Below, in pieces: positions 26,284-34,796 of a DNA stretch of 64,000 nt. The notes below the pieces were generated by a model. It saw only the letters and a list, made by a program, of their open reading frames with translations. It was not told the DNA's origin and searched no databases. The DNA is taken from the NCBI RefSeq assembly GCF_014302995.1, contig NZ_CP060295.1, forward strand, positions 7,059,501 through 7,123,500. The letters are read 5' to 3'. Position 1 is the first letter of the stretch. Each line of letters opens with the position of its first letter. Source of the stretch: Variovorax sp. PAMC26660. GTDB taxonomy: Bacteria; Pseudomonadota; Gammaproteobacteria; Burkholderiales; Burkholderiaceae_C. A program made the translations under genes and the position numbers.

Positions 26284-27543
26284 ATGAAGGTTGCGATCAT
26301 CGGCGCCGGCTGGGCCGGTCTCGCTTGTTCGGTCGAGGCCACGCGCCTCGGCCATGTCGTCACGCTGTTTGAAGCCGCGCACATGCCCGGTGGCCGCGCA
26401 CGCCGGGTCGACAACATCCATGGGATGGCGCTGGACAACGGGCAGCACATCCTGATCGGCGCCTACACCGCCACGCTGAAACTGATGCGCGAGGTGGGAG
26501 TGAACGTCGACACCGCCTTGCAACGCCTGCCGCTCTCGCTGCGGTTCGCGGACGGCGGCGGCCTGAAGCTGCCACGGCTGCCTGCGCCCTTCGATCTGCT
26601 GGCCGGCATCTTCACGGCGCGCGGGTGGACGTGGCGCGACAAGTCGTCGCTGCTGCACACCGCCATCGGGTGGCGCCTTGCGGGATTTCGCTGCGCCAGC
26701 GACACCACCGTGGCCGCGCTTTGCGCCGGCCTCACGCCGCGCGTGATGCAGGAGCTGATCGAGCCGCTGTGCGTTTCCGCGCTCAACACACCGGTCGCCC
26801 AGTCGAGCGGTGAAGTGTTCCTGCGCGTGCTGAAAGACGCGCTGTTCAACGGCAGCGGCGGCGCCGACCTGCTGCTGCCCCGGGTCGATCTGGGCGCTCT
26901 TTTCCCCGATGCGGCGATCGGATGGCTCACCACGCATGGCGCCACATTGCGCATCGGCACCCGTGTTCGTGTCATCACGCCCGAAGACGGGCAATGGCGC
27001 GTCGACGATGAAATCTTCGACCAGGTCGTGCTGGCCTGCGCGCCGTGGGACGCCGCGAGGCTGGTGCGCGCATGCGGCATCCCCGCGGACCGCTGGTGCC
27101 AGACCACCGAAGCGCTGCGCTTCGAGGCCATCGCCACGGTCTACGTGCGTGGGGCATCACCGCTCGCGGAACCGATGCTTGCGTTGCGCAGCAACCCGGC
27201 CACGGCACCCGCACAGTTCGCATTCGACCGCGGCCAGCTCGGCGGCCCGCAAGGCGTGCTCGCGCTGGTCATCAGCGCCAATGAAGCCTCACGCGAAACG
27301 CTGGAGCAACAGGTCATGGCGCAGGCCGCCACGCAACTCGGGCAGACCGCGCTGCAGCTCATACAGACCGTGGTCGAGAAGCGCGCCACCTTCGCCTGCA
27401 CGCCCGCGCTGGCGCGTCCATCGACATCCATCGCGTCCGGGCTGCTGGCCTGCGGCGACTACACCGAAGGCCCCTACCCCGCCACGCTCGAAGGCGCGGT
27501 GCTCAGCGGGCTCGCCGTGGCCAAGGCCTTGAAGACACCATGA
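26284..27543 (+). CDS. hpnE: Hydroxysqualene dehydroxylase HpnE
   Basis: FAD-dependent amine-oxidase-fold enzyme reducing hydroxysqualene to squalene, the last step of the HpnCDE route. 419 residues. The Rossmann motif IIGAGWAGLACSVEATRLGH begins at residue 5, followed by MPGGRARR; the conserved C-terminal FAD contact is ACGDYTEGPYPATLEGAV. I chose ATG 26284 because it puts the Rossmann strand at the N-terminus. The next gene overlaps its stop (ATGA). Confidence 0.92.
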   Translation: MKVAIIGAGWAGLACSVEATRLGHVVTLFEAAHMPGGRARRVDNIHGMALDNGQHILIGAYTATLKLMREVGVNVDTALQRLPLSLRFADGGGLKLPRLPAPFDLLAGIFTARGWTWRDKSSLLHTAIGWRLAGFRCASDTTVAALCAGLTPRVMQELIEPLCVSALNTPVAQSSGEVFLRVLKDALFNGSGGADLLLPRVDLGALFPDAAIGWLTTHGATLRIGTRVRVITPEDGQWRVDDEIFDQVVLACAPWDAARLVRACGIPADRWCQTTEALRFEAIATVYVRGASPLAEPMLALRSNPATAPAQFAFDRGQLGGPQGVLALVISANEASRETLEQQVMAQAATQLGQTALQLIQTVVEKRATFACTPALARPSTSIASGLLACGDYTEGPYPATLEGAVLSGLAVAKALKTP

Positions 27544-27842
27544 CCGAACTGCGCTACCTGGACTTCGACTACAGCGAAGACACCGAAGGCAACGGCACCT
27601 TCGACGCCATGGCGTCGACCGCGCCGGAGAAAACGCATGAAGTGCTCGCCGAAGTCGAGCAGGTACTGGCATGGGCACAAGCCACGTTCCCCGACGGGCG
27701 TGGCGCTCTGGATGACGGCGCGGTGTGGGACTGCGACTTGCAGCAGACGCGCGAAACGCCGCGCTTCGACACCGTCACTTTCTCGCTCAGCGGCACCGCC
27801 GACTTCTGCGCGGCGTTGCGCGAGCAATTCGCGCTGGACTGA
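27540..27842 (+). CDS. Small acidic protein of unknown function
   Basis: A 100-residue acidic cytosolic protein starting in a four-base overlap with hpnE, so it is translated from the same mRNA. No signal peptide or membrane span. It has a mixed alpha/beta look (FDAMASTAPEKTHEVLAEVEQVLAWA as a helix). I do not recognise a family. It ends 15 bases from the convergent LysE-type gene. Confidence 0.75.
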   Translation: MTELRYLDFDYSEDTEGNGTFDAMASTAPEKTHEVLAEVEQVLAWAQATFPDGRGALDDGAVWDCDLQQTRETPRFDTVTFSLSGTADFCAALREQFALD

Positions 27843-27857
27843 CCGGCAGCGCCAGCT

Positions 27858-28499
27858 TCAAGCAGCCTTATTCGGCAGCCTCAACAGGCTCAACCCCAGC
27901 AGCACGAAGGCACCGCCCGACACGCGGTTGAACACCCGCGAGCGGCGCGGGTCGCCCAATTGCTTCTTCAGCATCCGCGCCAGCAGCACGTAGAACGCAT
28001 GCGACAGCACCGAGCCCAGCGCGAAGGTGGTCGTGAGCACTGCGAACTGTTCGAGGATTGGCGCGTCCTGCGTCAGGAACTGAGGGAACAACGCCGAGAA
28101 GAACAGGATGCCCTTGGGATTGGTCAGCGCCACCGTCACCCCATGCCCGAACAGGCGCCACGACGAGCGATGCGTGCCCGGCTCGGCAGACGGATTCAGA
28201 TCCGAGAACACGCTGCCCCGGCTGCGCCATTGCTTGATGCCCAGGTAGATCAGGTACGCCGCGCCGGCGAGCTTCAGCGCCATGAAGGCATGGGCCGACG
28301 TGGTCAGCACCACGCCCAGCCCGGCCATGGCAGCGGCCGACACCATGAACAGCCCCATCGCATTGCCCAGCGAACTGATCATCGCGCGTCGCGGCCCGAC
28401 GGCAATCGAATTCGAGACCGCGAGCAGCACGGCCGGACCGGGTGTGAAGGCGACGAGCAAGGTGACGCCGCAGAAGATGAGCCAGTTGGAGAGGTGCAC
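27858..28499 (-). CDS. LysE/RhtB-family amino acid exporter
   Basis: Inner-membrane exporter, 213 residues with about six membrane segments. The family signature is clear: TPGPAVLLAVSNSIAVGPRRA near the N-terminus, GAAYLIYLGIKQWRS, and LTNPKGILFFSALFPQF. I chose the GTG at 28499, preceded by AGGAAA; a TTG 30 bases upstream is the alternative. The substrate could be threonine, homoserine, lysine or another small metabolite. Confidence 0.9.
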   Translation of the reverse strand: MHLSNWLIFCGVTLLVAFTPGPAVLLAVSNSIAVGPRRAMISSLGNAMGLFMVSAAAMAGLGVVLTTSAHAFMALKLAGAAYLIYLGIKQWRSRGSVFSDLNPSAEPGTHRSSWRLFGHGVTVALTNPKGILFFSALFPQFLTQDAPILEQFAVLTTTFALGSVLSHAFYVLLARMLKKQLGDPRRSRVFNRVSGGAFVLLGLSLLRLPNKAA

Positions 28500-28609
28500 T
28501 TTCGGATTTCCTGCGCGAAGAGGGAGCAAGGCGGAGAGCGGGAAACTATAGTCCGACAGCCCGTCGCCCGCCGGGGCCGCGCCGATTACCCCTCACCTTC
28601 GGAAAGAAC

Positions 28610-28915
28610 ATGGTCACCTGCTACCTGCGCTACATCGTCGATGCCTACAAGCTCAAGGAATTCGAGCACTACGGCAAGCTCTGGATTCCGTTGGTCGAGA
28701 AGTTCGGTGGTCAGCACCATGGCTACTTCCTGCCATCGGAGGGCACGAACAACGTGGCGCTGGCCATGTTCACCTTCCCCAGCCTCGCCGCGTACGAAAC
28801 CTACCGCGCCGATTCAATGCAGGACGCCGAATGCCAGGCCGCCTTCCGCTACGCAGAAGAAACCCGCTGCATCGTCAGCTACGAGCGCAGCTTCTTCCGG
28901 CCCGTCTTCAAGTAA
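28610..28915 (+). CDS. NIPSNAP-family dimeric barrel protein
   Basis: A 101-residue protein of the NIPSNAP/dimeric alpha-beta barrel type: YLRYIVDAYKLKEFEHYGKLWIP, then a central GYFLPSEGTNNVALAMFTFPS and a C-terminal SYERSFFRPVF. Such proteins are small cytosolic ferredoxin-like dimers, often of unknown role. GGAAAG lies upstream of the ATG. It stands alone, convergent with the HAD gene 12 bases away. Confidence 0.8.
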   Translation: MVTCYLRYIVDAYKLKEFEHYGKLWIPLVEKFGGQHHGYFLPSEGTNNVALAMFTFPSLAAYETYRADSMQDAECQAAFRYAEETRCIVSYERSFFRPVFK

Positions 28916-28927
28916 GGCTGCGGCGCC

Positions 28928-29659
28928 TCAGGCGCCCAGCGCCACGCACAGGGCGTGCAGGTTCGGCACGATCAGTTGGGGCCGCGCGCCATGCACCCAG
29001 GGCCGTTCGTCGCGCACCAGCCAGGCCGCCTGCATGCCGACGTTGAGCGCGCCCACCACATCGAGCTCCGCGTCATCGCCCACGTGCAGCACGTCTTTCG
29101 GCAACAGGCCGATCGACGCGGCAGCGGCGCGGAAGATCGGCGCATGCGGCTTGCCGCTGCCAAAGGCACGCGCATTGAAGGCCGTGCGAAACCAGCGGCC
29201 CACGCCGGTCTTGTGGATGTCGGCATTGCCGTTCGAGATCGCGATGAGTGGATAGCGCTCGCTGAGCCACTTGAGCGCCGGCAGCGCGTCTTCGTACAGC
29301 GTCACGCGCTGGCGCTCTGCAAAGAAGGCATCGAAGGCTGGCTCGGCCAGCGCCGGGTCTTCGCCCGCGCGTGTGAGTGCGGTGCGGATCGATTCGCGGC
29401 GCAGCGCGCTCAGGTCGTGCGCCAGATCGGAGCGCTCCTTCGCGGTGGCCTCGCGCAACTCGCGCAGGATGCCCGGGGTCAGCAGCAGCGAGGCCGTCTT
29501 GGGCGCCTCGCGCAAAAGCCATTCCTGCAGCACAACCTCGGCGCGTTCGATGGTCGGCCAGATCGGCCAGAGGGTGTCGTCGAGGTCGAGCGAGATCGCC
29601 GAGATGCGAGAGAGGTCAAGAGGCGCTGGGTTCGCGGGCGCCGTGGAAGCGGAAGTCAT
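28928..29659 (-). CDS. HAD-superfamily hydrolase
   Basis: Probable small-molecule phosphatase of the haloacid dehalogenase superfamily, 243 residues. Motif I is DLDDTLWPIW (nucleophile and acid/base aspartates), motif II AISNGN, motif III lysine in GSGKPHAPIF, and motif IV VGDDAELDVVGA. The helical insert between motif I and II is a C1-type cap. Substrate unknown. Start ATG 29659 is only 17 bases from the start of divergent hemH. Confidence 0.9.
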   Translation of the reverse strand: MTSASTAPANPAPLDLSRISAISLDLDDTLWPIWPTIERAEVVLQEWLLREAPKTASLLLTPGILRELREATAKERSDLAHDLSALRRESIRTALTRAGEDPALAEPAFDAFFAERQRVTLYEDALPALKWLSERYPLIAISNGNADIHKTGVGRWFRTAFNARAFGSGKPHAPIFRAAAASIGLLPKDVLHVGDDAELDVVGALNVGMQAAWLVRDERPWVHGARPQLIVPNLHALCVALGA

Positions 29660-29676
29660 GCCTGAGAGAATATCGC

Positions 29677-30708
29677 ATGCCTCAAGCCAACGAGAAGGTC
29701 GCCTCGACCGTCGACCGCACCGCCGTGCTCTGGTGCAACCTGGGCTCGCCCGATGCACCCACCGCCGCCGCCGTGCGCCCCTACCTCGCCGACTTTCTGG
29801 GCGACCCGCGCGTGGTTGAAATTCCCAAAGTGCTCTGGGCGCTGATCCTGCACGGCATCATCCTGCGCGTGCGACCTGCGAAGTCGGCCGCCAAGTACGC
29901 GAGCATCTGGATGCCCGAAGGCTCGCCGCTCAAGGTGTGGACTCAGAAGCAGGCGACGCTGCTGGCCGGCTGGCTCGGCGAGCGCGGCCATTGCGTGACG
30001 GTGCGCGACGCCATGCGCTATGCCAACCCGTCCATCGCCTCGCGGCTCGATGCGCTGCAGGCCGAGGGCGCGACGCGCGTGCTGGTGCTGCAGGCCTACC
30101 CGCAGTACTCGGCCACCACCACGGCCAGCGTGATCGATGCGGTGAACGACTGGAGCCGCCGCCAGCGCCGCGTGCCGGAGTTCCGTTTCGTCAACCAGTA
30201 CCACGACGACCCGCTCTACATCGAAGCGCTCGCGCAAGGCATCGAGCGCCACTGGAAAACCGAAGCCCGTGGCGAAGTGCTGCTGATGAGCTTCCACGGC
30301 ATTCCCGCGCGCAACATCGCGCTCGGCGATCCTTACCAGGCACAGTGCCTCACCACCGCACGGCTGCTCGCGGCCCGGCTCGGTCTGTCGGCAGCGCAGC
30401 ATCGCGTCACCTTCCAGTCGCGCTTCGGCCGCGCCAAATGGCTGGAGCCCTACACCGAACCGACGCTGCGCGAACTCGGCGCCTCCGGCGTGAAGCGCGT
30501 CGACGTGGTGTGCCCCGGTTTCCCGGCCGACTGCCTCGAGACGCTGGAAGAAATCGCGATGGAAGGCCGCGAGGCTTTCATGCACGCGGGCGGCGAGGCC
30601 TTCAACTACATCCCCTGTCTCAACGACAGCCCGGCATGGATCACCGCGCTCGCGGGCATTGCCGAACGCAACCTGGCAGGCTGGCCCACACAAGCACAGA
30701 CACCATGA
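29677..30708 (+). CDS. hemH: Ferrochelatase
   Basis: Inserts Fe2+ into protoporphyrin IX, the last step of haem synthesis, at the inner membrane face. 343 residues with the catalytic His207 in LMSFHGIPARN and Glu288 in ADCLETLEEI. The conserved LQAYPQYSATTTASV and WLEPYT segments are present. No cluster-type cysteine motif stands out. The open frame extends upstream, but ATG 29677 begins the conserved NLGSPDAPT region correctly. Its stop overlaps the methyltransferase start (ATGA). Confidence 0.95.
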   Translation: MPQANEKVASTVDRTAVLWCNLGSPDAPTAAAVRPYLADFLGDPRVVEIPKVLWALILHGIILRVRPAKSAAKYASIWMPEGSPLKVWTQKQATLLAGWLGERGHCVTVRDAMRYANPSIASRLDALQAEGATRVLVLQAYPQYSATTTASVIDAVNDWSRRQRRVPEFRFVNQYHDDPLYIEALAQGIERHWKTEARGEVLLMSFHGIPARNIALGDPYQAQCLTTARLLAARLGLSAAQHRVTFQSRFGRAKWLEPYTEPTLRELGASGVKRVDVVCPGFPADCLETLEEIAMEGREAFMHAGGEAFNYIPCLNDSPAWITALAGIAERNLAGWPTQAQTP

Positions 30709-31553
30709 AGAAAGAGCTGCACGAAGCCAACCGGCTCTCGTGGAACGCGGCAACTGTCGCGCACAACAGCCACAAGGGCGACCAGGCGGCCTTCTTCCGC
30801 AACGGCGGCTCCACGCTCTTCCCCGAAGAAACCGGACTGCTCGGCGATGTGAAGGGCCTGGCCGTGCTGCATCTGCAGTGCAACGCGGGCCAGGACACCC
30901 TGAGCATCGCGCGCCTGGGCGCCCAGGTGACGGGCGTGGACATCTCCGATGAAGCCATCGCCTTCGCCACGCAGCTCTCGGCGCAGTCGGGCATTGCGGC
31001 GCGCTTCGAGCGGTCGGATGTCTACGACTACTTTCGCGACGCACTGGCGCGCGGCGAGCGCTACGACGTCGTCTTCTGTTCCTACGGCACGCTCTGCTGG
31101 CTGTCCGACCTGTCGGCCTGGGCGCGTGGCGTGTCGCAGTTGCTCAAGCCCGGCGGGCGCTTCGTCTTCATCGATTTCCATCCCTTCGCGATGGTGTTCG
31201 ACCCGTCGTGGAAGTTTCACTACGACTACTTCAACGACGCGCCCGTGCCGGAAGAAGGCGTGAGCGACTACGTGGCCGAGTCCGGCGATGGTCTCGTGCG
31301 CGAGGGCTACGAGACCGGCGTGCAGGACTTTCGCAACCCGCATCCGAGCTTCGAGTTCGCGTGGGGCGTCGGTCAGGTGACCACTGCGCTCGCGCAGGCC
31401 GGGCTCACCGTCGAGCGCCTCGACGAGTACCCGTATGCCAACGGCTGGAAGCCCTTCGAAGGCATGCGCGACATCGGCGGCCGACGCATGGCACCGCCTG
31501 AAAGCATGACGCGCATTCCGTTGATGTACTCGCTCGCCGCACGCAAGCCTTGA
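30705..31553 (+). CDS. Class I SAM-dependent methyltransferase
   Basis: A 282-residue cytosolic methyltransferase. The SAM-binding core shows VLHLQCNAGQDTLSIARLGAQ (motif I), VTGVDISDEAI (acidic ribose contact), YDVVFCSYGTLCWL and LLKPGGRFVFIDFHPF. The N-terminal MKKELHEANRLSWNAATVAHNSHKGDQAAFF is typical of a bacterial family acting on unknown small molecules. It is translationally coupled to hemH by a four-base overlap, which hints at a tetrapyrrole link but does not prove it. Confidence 0.88.
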   Translation: MKKELHEANRLSWNAATVAHNSHKGDQAAFFRNGGSTLFPEETGLLGDVKGLAVLHLQCNAGQDTLSIARLGAQVTGVDISDEAIAFATQLSAQSGIAARFERSDVYDYFRDALARGERYDVVFCSYGTLCWLSDLSAWARGVSQLLKPGGRFVFIDFHPFAMVFDPSWKFHYDYFNDAPVPEEGVSDYVAESGDGLVREGYETGVQDFRNPHPSFEFAWGVGQVTTALAQAGLTVERLDEYPYANGWKPFEGMRDIGGRRMAPPESMTRIPLMYSLAARKP

Positions 31554-31566
31554 AGGCAGGGCGGCT

Positions 31567-32136
31567 TCAGACCGCCGACTTGCGCGCCAGCAGCGCCTCG
31601 ATCGCCGCTTCCATCTCCGCGTACTCGCCTTCGCCGAAGTGCTGCCGCATCACCTGGCCCTTGCTGTCGACCAGGTAGAACGCGGGCCAGTACTGGTTCT
31701 TGTAGGCGTTCCAGGTGGCAAAGCTGTTGTCCTGCGCCACCGGGTAGCGGATGTTGAAGCGGCCGATCGCGTCCTGCACGTTGCGCGTCGATTTTTCATA
31801 CGCGAACTCGGGCGAATGCACGCCCACCACCACGAAGCCCTGGTCCTTGTACTTCTCGTACCAGCGCACCACGTGCGGCAGCGTGTGGATGCAGTTGATG
31901 CACGAGTAGGTCCAGAAATCGACCAGCACCACGCTGCCGGCCAGGCTCTTGAGAGTCAGCGGCTCCGAGTTGAGCCACTTGTCGATGCCCGCGAACTCAG
32001 GGGCGCGGCCGTAGTCCTGCAAGCCCGGCGACGCGGCGAAAGCGCTGCGCATCGGCCATCCGCCACCAGCCGCCGCAACGAGTGCGGACGACCCCACGGC
32101 GAGCCCCGAGAACGCCCTTCTGGACAGCATGTTCAT
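31567..32136 (-). CDS. Tat-exported thioredoxin-fold protein (TlpA/DipZ-type)
   Basis: Predicted periplasmic thiol-disulfide protein, 189 residues. The N-terminus has a twin-arginine signal (SRRAFSGLAVG at 5-15, then a hydrophobic stretch and AFA|AS). The redox motif is CINC (Cys79, Cys82) in DFWTYSCINCIHTLPHV, as in the C-terminal domain of DipZ-like proteins, and YWPAFYLVDSKG carries the cis-proline region. Start ATG 32136 places the twin arginines correctly. Role not known; such proteins reduce or oxidise periplasmic disulfides. Confidence 0.88.
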   Translation of the reverse strand: MNMLSRRAFSGLAVGSSALVAAAGGGWPMRSAFAASPGLQDYGRAPEFAGIDKWLNSEPLTLKSLAGSVVLVDFWTYSCINCIHTLPHVVRWYEKYKDQGFVVVGVHSPEFAYEKSTRNVQDAIGRFNIRYPVAQDNSFATWNAYKNQYWPAFYLVDSKGQVMRQHFGEGEYAEMEAAIEALLARKSAV

Positions 32137-32264
32137 GATCGAAAACCTCGTGCATGTCAGACCGACAGCGGTCAGGCGCGATTGTTTGCCGCGCAACCTG
32201 CATGCGCGCATGTGTCACGGCAATTTGAACTTTGTCCCGGCGCCGTGAAGGCCCGGCCGCCGGC

Positions 32265-32771
32265 TCAGAACTTGCCCAGGTAATCCAGCTTGCCGACCGG
32301 CATGCCCTTGTGGCGCAGCACGTCGTAGGCCGTGGTCACGTGGAAGAAGAAGTTGGGTAGCGCGAACTGCAGCAGGTAGCGCTGCGCGGTGAAGTGCGCT
32401 TCGCCCTCGCGCTGCTTGATGGTCACAGGGCGCTCTTCCTGGCCGTCGATCAGGGCACGGTCGATGGTCGCGAGGAATTCCTGCGTCTTCCGGATGCGGG
32501 CCACAAGGTCGTCCCAGGTCTTTTCCTCATCGGGAAAGCTGGGGGCGGTGATGCCCGCGATGCGCGCGGCGCCGAGCTTGGATGCGTCGCTCGCGCGCTG
32601 GACCTGGCCGGCCAGCGTGAGCATGTCGGGCGCTAGGCGCGCATCGACCAGCGTGGCGGTGTCGATGCCGTTGGCCTTGGCATGCGCCAGGCTCTTGTCG
32701 AACAGGTGGATGAGCTGGCCGAGTCCGCGGGTGAAGACCGGGACCGAAATGTCGTACATCGAGAGCGCCAT
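32265..32771 (-). CDS. DUF1993-family protein
   Basis: A 168-residue helical protein starting MALSMYDISVPVFTRGLGQL at ATG 32771. The C-terminal half, with FHVTTAYDVLRHKGMPVGKLDYLG, is characteristic of DUF1993, a DinB-like four-helix family of unknown function with conserved histidines. It lies about 57 bases downstream of the alpha/beta hydrolase on the same strand and may share its transcript. Confidence 0.82.
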   Translation of the reverse strand: MALSMYDISVPVFTRGLGQLIHLFDKSLAHAKANGIDTATLVDARLAPDMLTLAGQVQRASDASKLGAARIAGITAPSFPDEEKTWDDLVARIRKTQEFLATIDRALIDGQEERPVTIKQREGEAHFTAQRYLLQFALPNFFFHVTTAYDVLRHKGMPVGKLDYLGKF

Positions 32772-32828
32772 GGTGAGGTGAGCCTTGTAGTGATTGAAGC
32801 CGGCGGCGATTGTGCTGCCGCCATGCAA

Positions 32829-33719
32829 TCAACGACCAACGGCGCGGATAAACCCTTCGATGGGCTCCAGTTGTTCGGGCACGTTGAGCGCGGGCGCGTG
32901 ACCGCACCCCTGGATTTCGATGACCTGCAGCCGCCCTTCCGTGCCCGGCCCGCGCCGCCGCATCTCCTCGACCACCTCGGGCAGCACCAGGTCGGACTCG
33001 GCACCGCGCAGGCACAGCACCGGCACCTCGATGGCGTCGTAGTGCGGCCAGATCAGGTAGTCGTTGTCGTGCGCGCTGAACTGCTGAACCATCGCCGGGT
33101 CGTAGTGCGGCGTGACGCGGCCGTCAGGCAGGCGCCGCGTCGAGCTTTCGGTCAGGCGGCGCCACTGCGCATCGCTGAGCCAGCCGTAGGGCTTGTAGAC
33201 GGTGCGAAAGAACGCCTCCAGTTCGGCCACGGTGTCGAACGCGGGCGGCTGGCCCGCATAGGCACGGATGCGCTCGATGGCCGCCTGCGCAAGCTGCGGC
33301 GCGTTGTCGTTGAGCGTGAGGCTCGCGATGCGCGCCTTCATGCGCGGCTCGAACAGGCCTGATGCGCAGACCGTGCCGATGGCGCCGCCCATCGAAGTGC
33401 CGACCCAGTGCACGCGGCCGATCCTCAACTCATCGCACAGCGCGTTCGCGATGCGTGCGTAAAAGGAGAGCTGGTATTCCTCATCGGGCAGCGGGCTCCA
33501 TTGGCTCAGGCCACGGCCGATGGTGTCGGGGCAGATCACGCGAAAGCCACGCGCCGCGAAGTGCTGCGCCAGTTCGTCCATGTCGCGGCAGGTGCGCGCC
33601 AGGCCGTGCCAGGCGATGACCACCGGCGCATCGGCGGCGCCCCATTCGAGCCAGTGGACTTCACGGCCCGCGAGCTGGGCATAGCGCGACAACGGCGCCA
33701 GGAAGTTGTTGTCGCTCAT
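32829..33719 (-). CDS. Alpha/beta-fold hydrolase
   Basis: A 296-residue cytosolic hydrolase. Oxyanion strand VVIAWHGLARTCRDM at 33-47, nucleophile Ser109 in the elbow VGTSMGGAIG, a likely acid in GAESDLVLPE and the catalytic histidine in GCGHAPALN near the C-terminus. Its ATG overlaps the stop of the LivM-type permease by four bases, so it is part of the transporter operon. Since the same operon has a secreted PHB depolymerase, an intracellular hydrolase for imported hydroxyacid oligomers is an attractive guess; other esters are equally possible. Confidence 0.85.
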   Translation of the reverse strand: MSDNNFLAPLSRYAQLAGREVHWLEWGAADAPVVIAWHGLARTCRDMDELAQHFAARGFRVICPDTIGRGLSQWSPLPDEEYQLSFYARIANALCDELRIGRVHWVGTSMGGAIGTVCASGLFEPRMKARIASLTLNDNAPQLAQAAIERIRAYAGQPPAFDTVAELEAFFRTVYKPYGWLSDAQWRRLTESSTRRLPDGRVTPHYDPAMVQQFSAHDNDYLIWPHYDAIEVPVLCLRGAESDLVLPEVVEEMRRRGPGTEGRLQVIEIQGCGHAPALNVPEQLEPIEGFIRAVGR

Positions 33720-34783
33720 CGTGCCGCCCTCGCCCGCAGCTTGCCCACGATGCCGGTGGGAAAGTAATACACCGACAGCACGAACAGCACGCCCAGCCAC
33801 AGCAGCCAGCGGTCGGGCGACAGCAGCGCCGCGAGCCACGGCAGTCCGCTCGCGGCCTCGCTGCCCAGGCGCAGCAAGTCTTGCAGATAGCTCTGCGCCA
33901 CCACGAACAGCACCGCGCCAATGGCCGCGCCGTAGATGGTGCCCATGCCGCCGATCACCACGATCAACAGCACGTCGATCATGATCTCGAAGCTCAGCGA
34001 GGTATCCGGCCCGTTGTAGCGCAGCCAGATGGCCAGCATCGCGCCTGCCAGCGTGGCGAACAGGGCAGACAACACAGCTGCCGTGGTGCGGTACACCACC
34101 ACGCGGTAGCCGATCGCCTCTGCGCGGAACTCGTTCTCGCGGATCGCCTGCAGCACGCGGCCGAAGGGCGAATTCACGATGCGCAGCAGCGCCAGCACCA
34201 GCACGACAGCGGCCACGAACAGCAGGTAATAGCAAAGCAATCGACCATCGAGCGAGACACCAAGGAACGGCTCTTCGGAGAACTCGAAGCTCGGCGAGAT
34301 CAGCTCGGGCAGCTTGAAGGTCAGGCCGTCTTCGCCGCCGGTGAAGTCCGACAACTGCGAGGCCAGCGTCTGGAAGGCCGAGGCCACGGCCAGCGTGATC
34401 ATCGCGAAGAAGATCGCGCGCACCCGTAGCGAGAACAAACCGATGGCGAAGGAGAGCACCAGTGACACCGCCAGCGATGCCCCGAGCCCCACCAGCACCG
34501 CACCCCAATTGGGCCCGAGCCGTGAAGCAGAAATGGCGATGCCGTACGCCCCGATGCCGAAGAACATGGTGTGCGCAAAGCTCACGATGCCGGTGTAGCC
34601 CAGCAGCAGGTCGAAGCTGGCGACCAGCACCACGAACACCAGGATCTTGGCCGCGACGCTGAGCGCCTTGACGCCCGGGAAGATGAAAGGCGCGAACGCC
34701 AACGCCAGGAACACGGCCACCAGCAGCACCGCCAGCAGACGGCTGCGCGGGGTGTCGTTGGACAGGAGTCGTTTCAGAAACAT
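33716..34783 (-). CDS. livM: Branched-chain-type ABC transporter permease (LivM)
   Basis: Inner-membrane subunit of a HAAT-type ABC importer, 355 residues with about ten membrane segments. Landmarks are DLLLGYTGIVSFAHTMFFGIGAY, AIRENEFRAEAIGYRV (the ATPase-docking loop) and VVIGGMGTIYGAAIGA. I chose ATG 34783 (MFLKRLLSND). It follows the LivH gene by 13 bases and overlaps the hydrolase gene downstream. Confidence 0.92.
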   Translation of the reverse strand: MFLKRLLSNDTPRSRLLAVLLVAVFLALAFAPFIFPGVKALSVAAKILVFVVLVASFDLLLGYTGIVSFAHTMFFGIGAYGIAISASRLGPNWGAVLVGLGASLAVSLVLSFAIGLFSLRVRAIFFAMITLAVASAFQTLASQLSDFTGGEDGLTFKLPELISPSFEFSEEPFLGVSLDGRLLCYYLLFVAAVVLVLALLRIVNSPFGRVLQAIRENEFRAEAIGYRVVVYRTTAAVLSALFATLAGAMLAIWLRYNGPDTSLSFEIMIDVLLIVVIGGMGTIYGAAIGAVLFVVAQSYLQDLLRLGSEAASGLPWLAALLSPDRWLLWLGVLFVLSVYYFPTGIVGKLRARAAR

Positions 34784-34796
34784 GACGGCTTTTTCC

